6,625 nt of DNA from Bacteriovoracales bacterium (lineage in GTDB: Bacteria; Bdellovibrionota; Bacteriovoracia; Bacteriovoracales; Bacteriovoracaceae): the NCBI GenBank assembly GCA_007117175.1, contig SKGZ01000022.1, positions 1-6,625 on the forward strand, written 5' to 3'. Below are positions 1 through 6,405 of the stretch, in pieces. The notes beneath the pieces were generated by a model. The model was not told where the DNA came from. It made no database searches and saw only the letters and a list, made by a program, of their open reading frames with translations. Position numbers and translations under genes: made by a program. Each line of letters opens with the position of its first letter. Position 1 is the stretch's first letter.

Positions 1-117
1 AAAAAAATGTCTTGCCACCTCTTGCCCTGCTCCAATTTCAGCAAAAGTACCATAGACTTTTTCATCCAAATTCACATGAAGCGCTTTCTGCTTAGTGCTC
101 ATTGTACTATGGGGCAT
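1..117 (-). CDS. 5' end of a conserved gene of unproven function (family often labelled TonB-dependent receptor / nicotinate-nucleotide adenylyltransferase)
   Basis: Only the first 39 codons are inside the window; the rest lies beyond base 1. The ATG at 117-115 is preceded by AAGAGGAA (130-123) at good spacing, which supports it over the second in-frame ATG at 102, which has no ribosome binding site. The visible N-terminus contains NLDEKVYGTFAEIGAGQEVA followed by RHFF. From memory this matches the start of a conserved protein of several hundred residues found in Bacteroidetes and some other Gram-negatives. Databases give that family the doubtful names TonB-dependent receptor or nicotinate-nucleotide adenylyltransferase. 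There is no signal peptide here, which argues against an outer-membrane receptor; a cytoplasmic protein is more likely. It starts 16 nt after the pepN stop, so it is probably the next gene of the same operon. The reading frame is well supported; the family assignment rests on recall of a short segment. Confidence 0.6.
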   Translation of the reverse strand, partial: MPHSTMSTKQKALHVNLDEKVYGTFAEIGAGQEVARHFF

Positions 118-122
118 ATGAG

Positions 123-130
123 TTCCTCTT
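123..130 (-). promoter_or_regulatory. Ribosome binding site deciding the start of the left-edge gene
   Basis: AAGAGGAA sits 5 nt before the ATG at 117-115, inside the 16-nt gap after pepN. It favours this ATG over the in-frame ATG five codons further on. Confidence 0.6.
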
Positions 131-133
131 TAT

Positions 134-2776
134 TTATTGGTAATTTAAAAATTTACCAATCACTTCCTTAGTATCCTTAGAAAGATGGTGCGCTGCAATG
201 GACTCTAAAACTATTTTTGCTCTTTCTCTTCTGTTTGAATCCAATTTTCGCAAATCTACAAAGAATTTACAAATCCTAGCTGCCAATTGAGGATTATATT
301 GATCAACTTTTAAAATTCTTTGCTTGAGTAAATCATAGCCTCTTCCATCAACAGAATGAAAGGCCTGTAATTGATTCATCACCAAAGGACCAAGAAGGGA
401 GCGCACTTTATTTGGAATTTTATCATCATAGTAATCTTGCTTTTCAATAGACTCAATCACAGAAAAAACCTGATCTTTATCAGCGGCATAAACTCTTAAA
501 GAAATGTATTGATCCATCACCAATGAGTGATTCTTCCACTTATCAAAAAATCTTTGAGCATGTTTTTCAGAATCATTAAGTTGAAACTTTAAAATTAACT
601 TTAAGGCTCCCATTTCATTGGTCATATTTTGTGCTTTAGCTAGCTCATTAACAACCATAGATTGATAATCACTAGTCTGAGTCCGCAATAAACTCTCTAG
701 CAACTGCCATTTTAATTCACGAACTCCCATATGAACGGGATCCCAAATATTTTCTTCCTTAGAAATGGTACTTTTTAATAGCTGCTGACAATATGGTTGA
801 ATTGTTTTAGCCAATAAGTTCTTACAAAATTCTAAAGAGTGAGCAACCTCATCAAATGGATAAATATTAAAGCAACTATTTATTTCCATTTCACTAGGCC
901 ACCTTAACATAAAGGCCTTCAATGAATCATCAATGTCAGAGTCAGTTAAAATCTTTTTAAGATAGGTTGCCAATTGCTCGATCATTTCTTTTTGTAATGA
1001 TTGATCTTGATATTGGCACACCACTTGCTTCATCAAAGACTGAATAATCTCCCAACGGGTTAGAAAGTCGCTCTCACACTGAGCGATTAATTGCAAATCA
1101 TGGGATGATTTTTTTTCGATAAGGTGAATTGGTGCTGAAAAATTCCGATTCCAGACAAATGTTGGCTTTTCTATGACCTTATTAAATTCCAGTTTTAATA
1201 ACTTATCTTGAAGTACTAAAATGTTCTGTCCATCAACAACCTTGAAGTAACTTTTAGCATCTTCAGGTAATTGAGCTTGAATATTATCAATTTCTCCTTT
1301 GCTATTATACCACCGACAGTTTAATGGGATACACATAATATTTTGATTATTGCTATCCTTAAAAAACTGTTCAATGACAATGATCACTTGCGACTTTTGT
1401 TGGTCATAATTTTCAGTAATTTTCACTTGAGGAGTGCCTTGCACATCATACCACAGAGAAAAATGAGAAAGATCCTCTCCACTCACATGCTCCATGGCCT
1501 GGAGAAAATCTTGGACAGTGGCACCAGTCCCATCGTGCTTTTGCAAATAGAACTGAACACCTTTAGTAAAGTTCTCCCGTCCCAAAAGAGTCTCATACAT
1601 GCGCACCACTTCTGCTCCTTTTTCATAGACAGTTTGGGTGTAAAAATTATTAATCTCTTCATAACTTTTGGGTTGTATAGGGTGGGCAAAAGAGCTGTCA
1701 TCCTCTCTGAACTGGAACTGGCGAAGTCTCATCACATCATCAATTCTTTTCACTGCACGAGAATGAAGATCAGAGGAAAACTCCTGATCCCTATAAACAG
1801 TTAAGCCTTCTTTTAAAGTTAACTGAAACCAGTCTCTGCATGTGACCCGATTGCCAGTATAATTATGGAAATACTCATGAGCGATCACCGATTCAATATT
1901 GTAAAGCGCCTGATCTGTGGCCGTTTTTTCATTGCCTAGCACGTACAGAGAATTAAAAATATTAAGCCCTTTATTCTCCATTGCCCCCATATTAAAAGAA
2001 CTCACCGCTACGATCATATAAGTTTTCAGGTCATATTCTAATGAAAATCGTTCTTCATCCCACTTCATAGATCTCTTTAGTGATTCCATAGCATGATGGG
2101 TTTGCGGCAAGTCCCCTTTATCCACATAAATCTGCAAATCAACCTTCTTACCACTCATAGTGGTATATTCATCTTCTAACACATCAAAGTCGCCAGCCAC
2201 TAATGCAAAAAGATAGCAAGGCTTAGCAAAGGGATCAAAGAACTTAACCCAGTGACGCTTGGGATCTGTTTTTGAATCTCCTCTCTCAATACAGTTCCCA
2301 TTTGCCAATAAGTGTGGATACTTTTTATCTGCAATGACAGTCGTTTCAAACAAACTTAGAACATCTGGTCTATCATAATAATAAGTGATCTTGCGAAATC
2401 CCTCAGCCTCATTCTGGGTGCAAAACATACCATCAGAGAAGTACAACCCCTCTAGAGCAAAATTTTTTTGAGGATAAATCTCAGTGATGATCTTGAGTTG
2501 AAACTTTTCATCAGCTGGGATGAATTCAAAAAATTCATCACTCACTTGATATTGGTCTTTTGATAATTCTTTCCCATTATAATCAACTTGCTTTAAAACC
2601 AATTCCTCGCCATTTAAAATTAACTTCTGCCCAGTGCTCACACCTTCTCGTAAAGAAATAGTCATGTCATTCTCAACAAGAGTGTGCTCGTCAAATAGAT
2701 GAAAAGTTAAATTAACCTTTTCAATTTGATAGGGGGTGGGTTGATAGTCTTTAAGTTCAACTTTTTTATTTTTCAT
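134..2776 (-). CDS. pepN: Aminopeptidase N (alanyl aminopeptidase), M1 family zinc metallopeptidase
   Basis: Removes N-terminal amino acids from peptides in the cytosol, completing intracellular protein breakdown. The product is 880 aa, close to the roughly 870 aa of E. coli PepN. The exopeptidase motif GAMEN is at residues 264-268 and the zinc site HEYFH at 300-304 (ligands H300 and H304, catalytic E301), with the third ligand E323 in LKEGLTVYRDQEF. The transition-state tyrosine is Y384 in QTVYEKGAEV. The spacing matches E. coli PepN (H297, E298, H301, E320, Y381) with a constant shift of three, so this is the PepN subgroup rather than another M1 enzyme. No signal peptide is visible. I chose the ATG at 2776-2774; an upstream in-frame TTG at 2818 would add 14 residues lying inside the methyltransferase gene. 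The start overlaps the methyltransferase end by 11 nt (2766-2776), with only a weak AGG ribosome binding site, so translation is probably coupled. The gene appears intact. Confidence 0.97.
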   Translation of the reverse strand: MKNKKVELKDYQPTPYQIEKVNLTFHLFDEHTLVENDMTISLREGVSTGQKLILNGEELVLKQVDYNGKELSKDQYQVSDEFFEFIPADEKFQLKIITEIYPQKNFALEGLYFSDGMFCTQNEAEGFRKITYYYDRPDVLSLFETTVIADKKYPHLLANGNCIERGDSKTDPKRHWVKFFDPFAKPCYLFALVAGDFDVLEDEYTTMSGKKVDLQIYVDKGDLPQTHHAMESLKRSMKWDEERFSLEYDLKTYMIVAVSSFNMGAMENKGLNIFNSLYVLGNEKTATDQALYNIESVIAHEYFHNYTGNRVTCRDWFQLTLKEGLTVYRDQEFSSDLHSRAVKRIDDVMRLRQFQFREDDSSFAHPIQPKSYEEINNFYTQTVYEKGAEVVRMYETLLGRENFTKGVQFYLQKHDGTGATVQDFLQAMEHVSGEDLSHFSLWYDVQGTPQVKITENYDQQKSQVIIVIEQFFKDSNNQNIMCIPLNCRWYNSKGEIDNIQAQLPEDAKSYFKVVDGQNILVLQDKLLKLEFNKVIEKPTFVWNRNFSAPIHLIEKKSSHDLQLIAQCESDFLTRWEIIQSLMKQVVCQYQDQSLQKEMIEQLATYLKKILTDSDIDDSLKAFMLRWPSEMEINSCFNIYPFDEVAHSLEFCKNLLAKTIQPYCQQLLKSTISKEENIWDPVHMGVRELKWQLLESLLRTQTSDYQSMVVNELAKAQNMTNEMGALKLILKFQLNDSEKHAQRFFDKWKNHSLVMDQYISLRVYAADKDQVFSVIESIEKQDYYDDKIPNKVRSLLGPLVMNQLQAFHSVDGRGYDLLKQRILKVDQYNPQLAARICKFFVDLRKLDSNRRERAKIVLESIAAHHLSKDTKEVIGKFLNYQ

Positions 2777-3920
2777 AAATAACCTGTTTGGAAGATGAGC
2801 AGACCAATTTATAATCAAAAGCTTGAGATGATATCTTTTGAATTTCTTGAATATTAAACTTTGAATGCGCTAGAGTTTTCATCATTTTCTGAGAAAGTAA
2901 ATGTTCGCCAATTGACTTTGCTAACAAGGGTGGAACAGCATTGCCAATTTGTCTAAAGACAGCAGTATAGCTACCGTGAAACTGAAAGTGTTTGGGAAAG
3001 CCCTGCAATAATCCGGCCTCTCGGGGAGTTAAATAACGATTCTCCACTGGATGAAAATAAGTGTTCTTTGCGGTCATAATGGTTGGTGCGACTTTTTGAC
3101 GATCGAGTCTTAAAAATTTAGTTTGTCGCAGACGCTGCTCTGGCCTACTTTGCCAATCGATTCCTAAAAAATAACGTTTCGGTAAGTATTTTTTTTCATC
3201 TTGTGGATAGCGAATTCCACGGCCTTCTGGGATATAAGACAGACGCTTATAGTCTAGCTGATTTTTCAACTGTACTTTTTCAAGGTTGTGATATGGATCG
3301 ATTAATTGATCCTTTTTTTTCAGACATCGCCATGCTTGAGCAACTGTCACCGTTTTTTGATTTTTAGCTTTTGGTATCAACAATTTAGGATCGTAGTTCT
3401 TAGCACCAAAAATAAAAGTTCTTCTGCGTTGAGAGGGGACTCCAAAGTTTTGCGACTGTAAGACTTGTGCACTTAAATGAAAACCCAAACGGGAAAAACT
3501 TTGATGAATTTGAGTTAAAACAGATTGATTTTTTTTTGCTAATAACCCTGTGACATTTTCCAAAATAATAAACTCTGGATCTAAATTTTTAACAACCCTG
3601 ACAAATTGCTTAAAAAGGGAGTTTCTCTCATCGGCGACATCTCCTTTGCCAACGGTGGAAAAACCTTGACAGGGAGGTCCTCCTACTACCAGATCAACTT
3701 TATGTCCTGCTAGCATCTTCTTGAGTTTGTGATGGCTCAGTTGATGAATATCACCGCAAAAAGATTGGGAGTCCGGGTGATTTTTCTGAAAACTTTGTAT
3801 GGCGTTGGCATCAAAGTCCACTCCCATTAAACAACGATGCCCTGCTTGTTCTAAACCGTAGGAAAAACCACCGCAACCGCAAAAAAGATCAACAAAGTTT
3901 AAAGGTGCTAATTTTTTCAT
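2766..3920 (-). CDS. DNA (cytosine-5)-methyltransferase, orphan in this window
   Basis: Transfers a methyl group from S-adenosylmethionine to carbon 5 of cytosine in a specific DNA site. The 384-aa product shows the family motifs in order: motif I DLFCGCGGFS (11-20) for SAM binding, motif IV GGPPCQGFS (80-88) with catalytic C84, motif VI ENV (121-123), motif VIII QRRR (164-167), motif IX around RLDRQKVAPTIM (271-282) and motif X QIGNAVPP (324-331). The target recognition domain should lie between about 172 and 270; its site cannot be read from sequence. About 50 residues follow motif X. No catalytic residue is missing. The ATG overlaps the pckA stop as ATGA (3920-3917) without a strong ribosome binding site, and the 3' end overlaps pepN by 11 nt, so it is built into this operon. 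No restriction endonuclease or Vsr-type repair gene is present in the window. It could be a solitary regulatory or protective methyltransferase, or half of a system whose nuclease lies elsewhere. The coding strand carries A8, A8 and A9 runs. Confidence 0.95.
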   Translation of the reverse strand: MKKLAPLNFVDLFCGCGGFSYGLEQAGHRCLMGVDFDANAIQSFQKNHPDSQSFCGDIHQLSHHKLKKMLAGHKVDLVVGGPPCQGFSTVGKGDVADERNSLFKQFVRVVKNLDPEFIILENVTGLLAKKNQSVLTQIHQSFSRLGFHLSAQVLQSQNFGVPSQRRRTFIFGAKNYDPKLLIPKAKNQKTVTVAQAWRCLKKKDQLIDPYHNLEKVQLKNQLDYKRLSYIPEGRGIRYPQDEKKYLPKRYFLGIDWQSRPEQRLRQTKFLRLDRQKVAPTIMTAKNTYFHPVENRYLTPREAGLLQGFPKHFQFHGSYTAVFRQIGNAVPPLLAKSIGEHLLSQKMMKTLAHSKFNIQEIQKISSQAFDYKLVCSSSKQVIYEK

Positions 3921-5503
3921 TGAAACTCAAGAGGTCCACCCTGCTTAATTTGAGGATCTACTCCAGTGAAGCGCTCAAAATTGCTCACAAACATTCCCGC
4001 TAATTTTTTGGCAGTCTGATAATAAGCATCACTGTCCGACCAACTATTACGGGGATTGAGTAAACGTGGCTCAACACCAGTGACCGCCTTAGGAATCTCT
4101 AGCCCAAAAACATCTTCTCGATCGTATTGAGCTTCATTGAGTTCACCATTTTGAATAGCTGAAATTAACTTGCGCGTCACCGGCAGCGGAAAACGCTCTC
4201 CAACACCATAGGCTCCACCTGTCCAGCCTGTATTAATCAGCCAAACCTTAATTTGATATTTTTTCATATACTCACCCAATAATCGAGCATAATCATTGGG
4301 CATTCTCATCATGAAGGGAGCTCCAAAACAAGTAGAGAAAGTCGCCGTTGGCTCAGTCACCCCCACTTCCGTTCCCGCTAACTTAGCAGTATAACCTGAC
4401 AAGAAATAATACATGGCCTGCGTGGGAGTGAGGCGACTCACTGGAGGCAAGACTCCGAAAGCATCCGCACTTAAGAAAAGGATATGATTAGGAACCTGCC
4501 CTTTAGCACCAGGTGCAATGTCAGGTAAAAACGATAAGGGATAGCTAGAACGAGTGTTTTCAGCGATGCTCTTATCATTGTAATCGGGATAATTATTTTC
4601 ATCCAAAACCACATTTTCTAAAAAAGCTCCAAAGCGATTAGCTGCGCGATAAATAATAGGTTCATTCTCAGCAGAAATCTTATACATTTTAGCGTAGCAG
4701 CCACCCTCAAAATTAAAAATTCCCTGATCACTTAGACCGTGTTCATCATCACCGATGATCAGTCTCTTCTCCTGTGTGGACAAAGTGGTTTTTCCTGTAC
4801 CAGACAGACCAAAAAAAACAGAGACATCTCCTTTTTCTTGTCCGCAATTAGCCCCTGCGTGCATTGGCAGTAAGCCTTTTTCTGGCAAAAGATAATTCAT
4901 CACTGAAAAAACTGACTTTTTAATTTCTCCAGCGTACAAGGTGCCACAAATTAAAATCTCTCTGGCATCTAAATCAATGGCAATCACTGTGCTGGTTCGA
5001 GTTTTATATTTTTGAGCATCTATGCGTAAAAGAGGTGCATGTAAAATACGGTAGCGTCCCAAACCTTTGGCATGACAATCAAAATCATCATTGCGCATCA
5101 GGTGATCAAAAAATAAGGCGTGAGAAGCACTTGGAGTGAAAAGCTCAACGGCCAGAGAGTACTGCTCTTGCGCTCCCACATTACGCTGCTGCACATAGAG
5201 ATGTTCACTTTGAGATAATTGCTCAATAATTTCACTGCGTATGCCACGAAAAACTTCTGGGTCCATTTTGTGAATATTATTTCTCCAATCGATGGTTTTT
5301 TCACTGCTATTGGAAAGTACCACGTACTTATCCTTAGGCGAGCGGCCAGTGTGCTCTCCCGAATACATGACCACTGAGCCTTGGGGAGTTAACTTACAAC
5401 CAAAGTGACGCACTGACTGTTCAATGAGAACGGCCATCGAACGATTAATGTAAACATTTTCCGTTTCCTTGCGCTGAATGCCCAAATCTTTTAAAGCTTG
5501 CAT
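3917..5503 (-). CDS. pckA: Phosphoenolpyruvate carboxykinase (ATP)
   Basis: Converts oxaloacetate and ATP to phosphoenolpyruvate, CO2 and ADP, the first committed step of gluconeogenesis from C4 acids, in the cytosol. The 528-aa product compares with 540 aa in E. coli. Visible signatures are HTGRSPKDKY (51-60) with the substrate arginine R54, AGEIKK (191-196), the P-loop GLSGTGKT (232-239), the kinase-2 motif IGDDEH (250-255), ENTR (315-318) and AKLAGTE (373-379). By alignment with the E. coli enzyme the metal ligands are K196, H215 and D253. The P-loop and family signatures place it in the ATP-dependent rather than the GTP-dependent class. The ATG is preceded by AAGGAAGG (5515-5508). It is the first gene of a tight run: its TGA overlaps the methyltransferase ATG, and pepN follows. 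Its leader contains a perfect 15-bp palindrome that could be an operator. The gene appears intact. Confidence 0.98.
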   Translation of the reverse strand: MQALKDLGIQRKETENVYINRSMAVLIEQSVRHFGCKLTPQGSVVMYSGEHTGRSPKDKYVVLSNSSEKTIDWRNNIHKMDPEVFRGIRSEIIEQLSQSEHLYVQQRNVGAQEQYSLAVELFTPSASHALFFDHLMRNDDFDCHAKGLGRYRILHAPLLRIDAQKYKTRTSTVIAIDLDAREILICGTLYAGEIKKSVFSVMNYLLPEKGLLPMHAGANCGQEKGDVSVFFGLSGTGKTTLSTQEKRLIIGDDEHGLSDQGIFNFEGGCYAKMYKISAENEPIIYRAANRFGAFLENVVLDENNYPDYNDKSIAENTRSSYPLSFLPDIAPGAKGQVPNHILFLSADAFGVLPPVSRLTPTQAMYYFLSGYTAKLAGTEVGVTEPTATFSTCFGAPFMMRMPNDYARLLGEYMKKYQIKVWLINTGWTGGAYGVGERFPLPVTRKLISAIQNGELNEAQYDREDVFGLEIPKAVTGVEPRLLNPRNSWSDSDAYYQTAKKLAGMFVSNFERFTGVDPQIKQGGPLEFQ

Positions 5504-5507
5504 AGTG

Positions 5508-5515
5508 CCTTCCTT
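5508..5515 (-). promoter_or_regulatory. pckA ribosome binding site
   Basis: AAGGAAGG lies 4 nt before the pckA ATG (the inner AGGA is 7 nt away). It is a strong Shine-Dalgarno match and contrasts with the weak sites before the methyltransferase and pepN, suggesting those two depend on translation coming from pckA. Confidence 0.6.
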
Positions 5516-5539
5516 CGCTGATTTTTCAATACTTAAGCA

Positions 5540-5554
5540 CTATTAGACTAATAG
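5540..5554. promoter_or_regulatory. Perfect palindrome in the pckA leader, possible operator
   Basis: CTATTAG-A-CTAATAG has two perfect 7-bp arms around one central base, 36 to 50 nt upstream of the pckA start codon. A one-base loop cannot form a stable hairpin and no T-run follows, so it is a better candidate for a dimeric repressor or activator site than for a terminator. The regulator is unknown. If the -10 box at 5571-5566 is real, the palindrome lies just downstream of the transcription start, a usual repressor position. Confidence 0.4.
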
Positions 5555-5565
5555 AATTAAAGGCA

Positions 5566-5571
5566 ATTATA
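5566..5571 (-). promoter_or_regulatory. Possible -10 box for pckA
   Basis: The minus strand reads a consensus TATAAT here, overlapping the stop codon of the 43-aa gene. No good -35 hexamer lies 16 to 18 nt upstream and there is no extended -10 TGN, so the call rests on one hexamer in AT-rich DNA. It would give a leader of roughly 55 nt for pckA. Confidence 0.3.
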
Positions 5572-5698
5572 AAGTGTCTTTTTCTTTTTCTTCGCTGGCG
5601 ATAATCTTTCTTTTCATATAGATGTAATAAAGTGAACCTAAGACAATGATCACTGACAGTTCTAAGGCCAAATCAAGAAGCTGATCCCAACCAAACAT
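5567..5698 (-). CDS. Small single-pass membrane protein, 43 aa, unrecognised
   Basis: An ATG (5698-5696) to TAA (5569-5567) frame of 43 codons. The product begins MFGWDQLLDLALELS and has a hydrophobic stretch at about residues 12-28 (ALELSVIIVLGSLYYIY), then MKRKI and a charged tail ASEEKEKDTL. The basic residues right after the segment predict one transmembrane helix with the C-terminus in the cytoplasm. This organised layout (short N-terminus, helix, basic stop, soluble charged tail) is hard to get by chance and is the main evidence that it is real. There is no strong ribosome binding site, only GGTGG upstream; the start overlaps the stop of a tiny upstream cistron as TAATG. It lies between an exported protein gene and pckA on the same strand. 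I do not recognise the family. Small proteins of this shape often attach to a larger membrane complex, but no partner is indicated here. Confidence 0.65.
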   Translation of the reverse strand: MFGWDQLLDLALELSVIIVLGSLYYIYMKRKIIASEEKEKDTL

Positions 5699-5733
5699 TA
5701 TTGACCACCAAACATTATTTACCAAGCATTATT
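5691..5733 (-). repeat. Three tandem copies of a 12-bp start-codon repeat
   Basis: On the minus strand AATAATGCTTGG (5733-5722), AATAATGTTTGG (5719-5708) and AATAATGTTTGG (5702-5691) follow each other at 14- and 17-nt periods. Each contains TAATG. The first two ATGs open MLGK-stop (5729-5715) and MFGGQ-stop (5715-5698). Each tiny cistron's TAA shares its last A with the next ATG, ending at the ATG of the 43-aa gene. The three starts are in three different reading frames. This could be a leader for termination-reinitiation or simply a duplicated start region. Confidence 0.7.
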
Positions 5734-6317
5734 TAAAGGATTCCCAAACTTTCCAAGGACTGACTGGCCTTCACCTTGTAAACATCGCCAGTTTTTTTAT
5801 GATAAAAATAAACCCATAGACGACTTTCTGCTGAGTTTTCAAAACCATCACGAAAATAAATCAGTAAAGCTAAATTTTGATAAACAGATTGAGATAATTT
5901 TTCATAAGCGTCAACCAGGTTCAAGCGATCAGGATGAGTGCGAAGTTGCTGAGCAGGCAAAAAGGTAAAACAATACACATTGTCTAAAATTTCTTGTTCT
6001 GAACGAAAGCTTGAAGAGAAATCATGAAAATAACTCAAATAACGCTCATCTAATTTTTCAACCTTGGCAATTTCTTTCTTCAGTGCCTCTTCCCACGAAG
6101 CTCCCTGTAGACTTTCTATGGTAAAAACCATTTGCTGATGTTCAACTTTACAAACATCCATAGAATCAAAAGGAATGGGCTTAATTTGTGTGGTCACAGC
6201 TGAGAATTGACTAAATTCAGGAGACTTAAAGCTCAAACGAGGAAGACCTGCATTAAGATTCAGTGAACTGAAACCAAGTAAAAATAGACAAAATGTCAAA
6301 AAGGTATTTTTGTTCAC
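5733..6317 (-). CDS. Exported protein of unknown function, 194 aa
   Basis: The frame starts at GTG (6317-6315), 5 nt after GGGGAG, and ends at TAA (5735-5733). The N-terminus is a clear Sec signal peptide: NKN, a hydrophobic core at about 5-18 (TFLTFCLFLLGFSS), then LNA before G24, so signal peptidase I probably cuts after A23. No lipobox cysteine follows, so it should be a soluble periplasmic or secreted protein. The mature part is about 171 aa with two cysteines, C56 (DVCKVE) and C116 (NVYCFTF), which could form a disulfide, and a charged, probably helical stretch at about 74-92. The end, about 165-183, reads like a beta-hairpin (RLWVYFYHKKTGDVYKVKA). I recognise no family or catalytic motif. 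An in-frame TTG at 6401 would extend the N-terminus and bury the signal peptide, so I rejected it. The gene starts 88 nt after the MFS gene and runs into the 43-aa gene region. Confidence 0.85.
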   Translation of the reverse strand: MNKNTFLTFCLFLLGFSSLNLNAGLPRLSFKSPEFSQFSAVTTQIKPIPFDSMDVCKVEHQQMVFTIESLQGASWEEALKKEIAKVEKLDERYLSYFHDFSSSFRSEQEILDNVYCFTFLPAQQLRTHPDRLNLVDAYEKLSQSVYQNLALLIYFRDGFENSAESRLWVYFYHKKTGDVYKVKASQSLESLGIL

Positions 6318-6322
6318 CCTTA

Positions 6323-6329
6323 CTCCCCT
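6323..6329 (-). promoter_or_regulatory. Ribosome binding site fixing the GTG start of the exported protein
   Basis: AGGGGAG, within AGAGAGGGGAG, ends 5 nt before the GTG at 6317-6315. With the signal peptide that begins exactly there, it decides in favour of GTG over the upstream TTG. Confidence 0.6.
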
Positions 6330-6343
6330 CTCTTCTACCTCAC

Positions 6344-6401
6344 ATACTAGTGTATTATCTATTGACTGTCCAGTTTTACTTGTAGTTTTTTCAATTGACA
6401 A
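6344..6401 (-). promoter_or_regulatory. Possible promoter(s) for the exported-protein gene
   Basis: The 88-nt gap between the MFS stop and the GTG holds two sigma70-like pairs on the minus strand. TTGTCA (6401-6396) is 17 nt from TAAAAC (6378-6373), and TGGACA (6372-6367) is 17 nt from TAGTAT (6349-6344). Each pair matches the consensus at 5 of 6 and 4 of 6 bases. Matches of this quality are common by chance in AT-rich DNA. No intrinsic terminator for the MFS gene is visible, so read-through from it is equally possible. Confidence 0.28.
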
Positions 6402-6405
6402 TATG

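Noticed and set aside
1483..1701. Minus-strand 72-codon frame inside pepN
   Set aside because: It is out of frame within the conserved pepN coding region and shares its strand by chance; no ribosome binding site or domain supports it.
1343..1804. Plus-strand open frame of 153 codons
   Set aside because: It lies wholly antisense to the conserved, catalytic-motif-bearing part of pepN and encodes nothing recognisable; a shadow frame.
2777..2818. TTG-initiated 14-residue N-terminal extension of pepN
   Set aside because: It would begin at TTG inside the methyltransferase gene with no ribosome binding site, while the ATG at 2776 gives a family-typical 880-aa protein.
2766..3920. A complete restriction-modification or phage-defence island around the methyltransferase
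   Set aside because: Both neighbours are housekeeping genes that overlap it; no nuclease, helicase, toxin, integrase or flanking repeat is visible in the window.
5098..5304. Minus-strand 68-codon frame inside pckA
   Set aside because: It overlaps the well-conserved pckA frame and has no independent support.
6318..6401. TTG-initiated extension of the exported protein
   Set aside because: It would place 28 polar residues before a clear signal peptide; the GTG at 6317 has a strong ribosome binding site.
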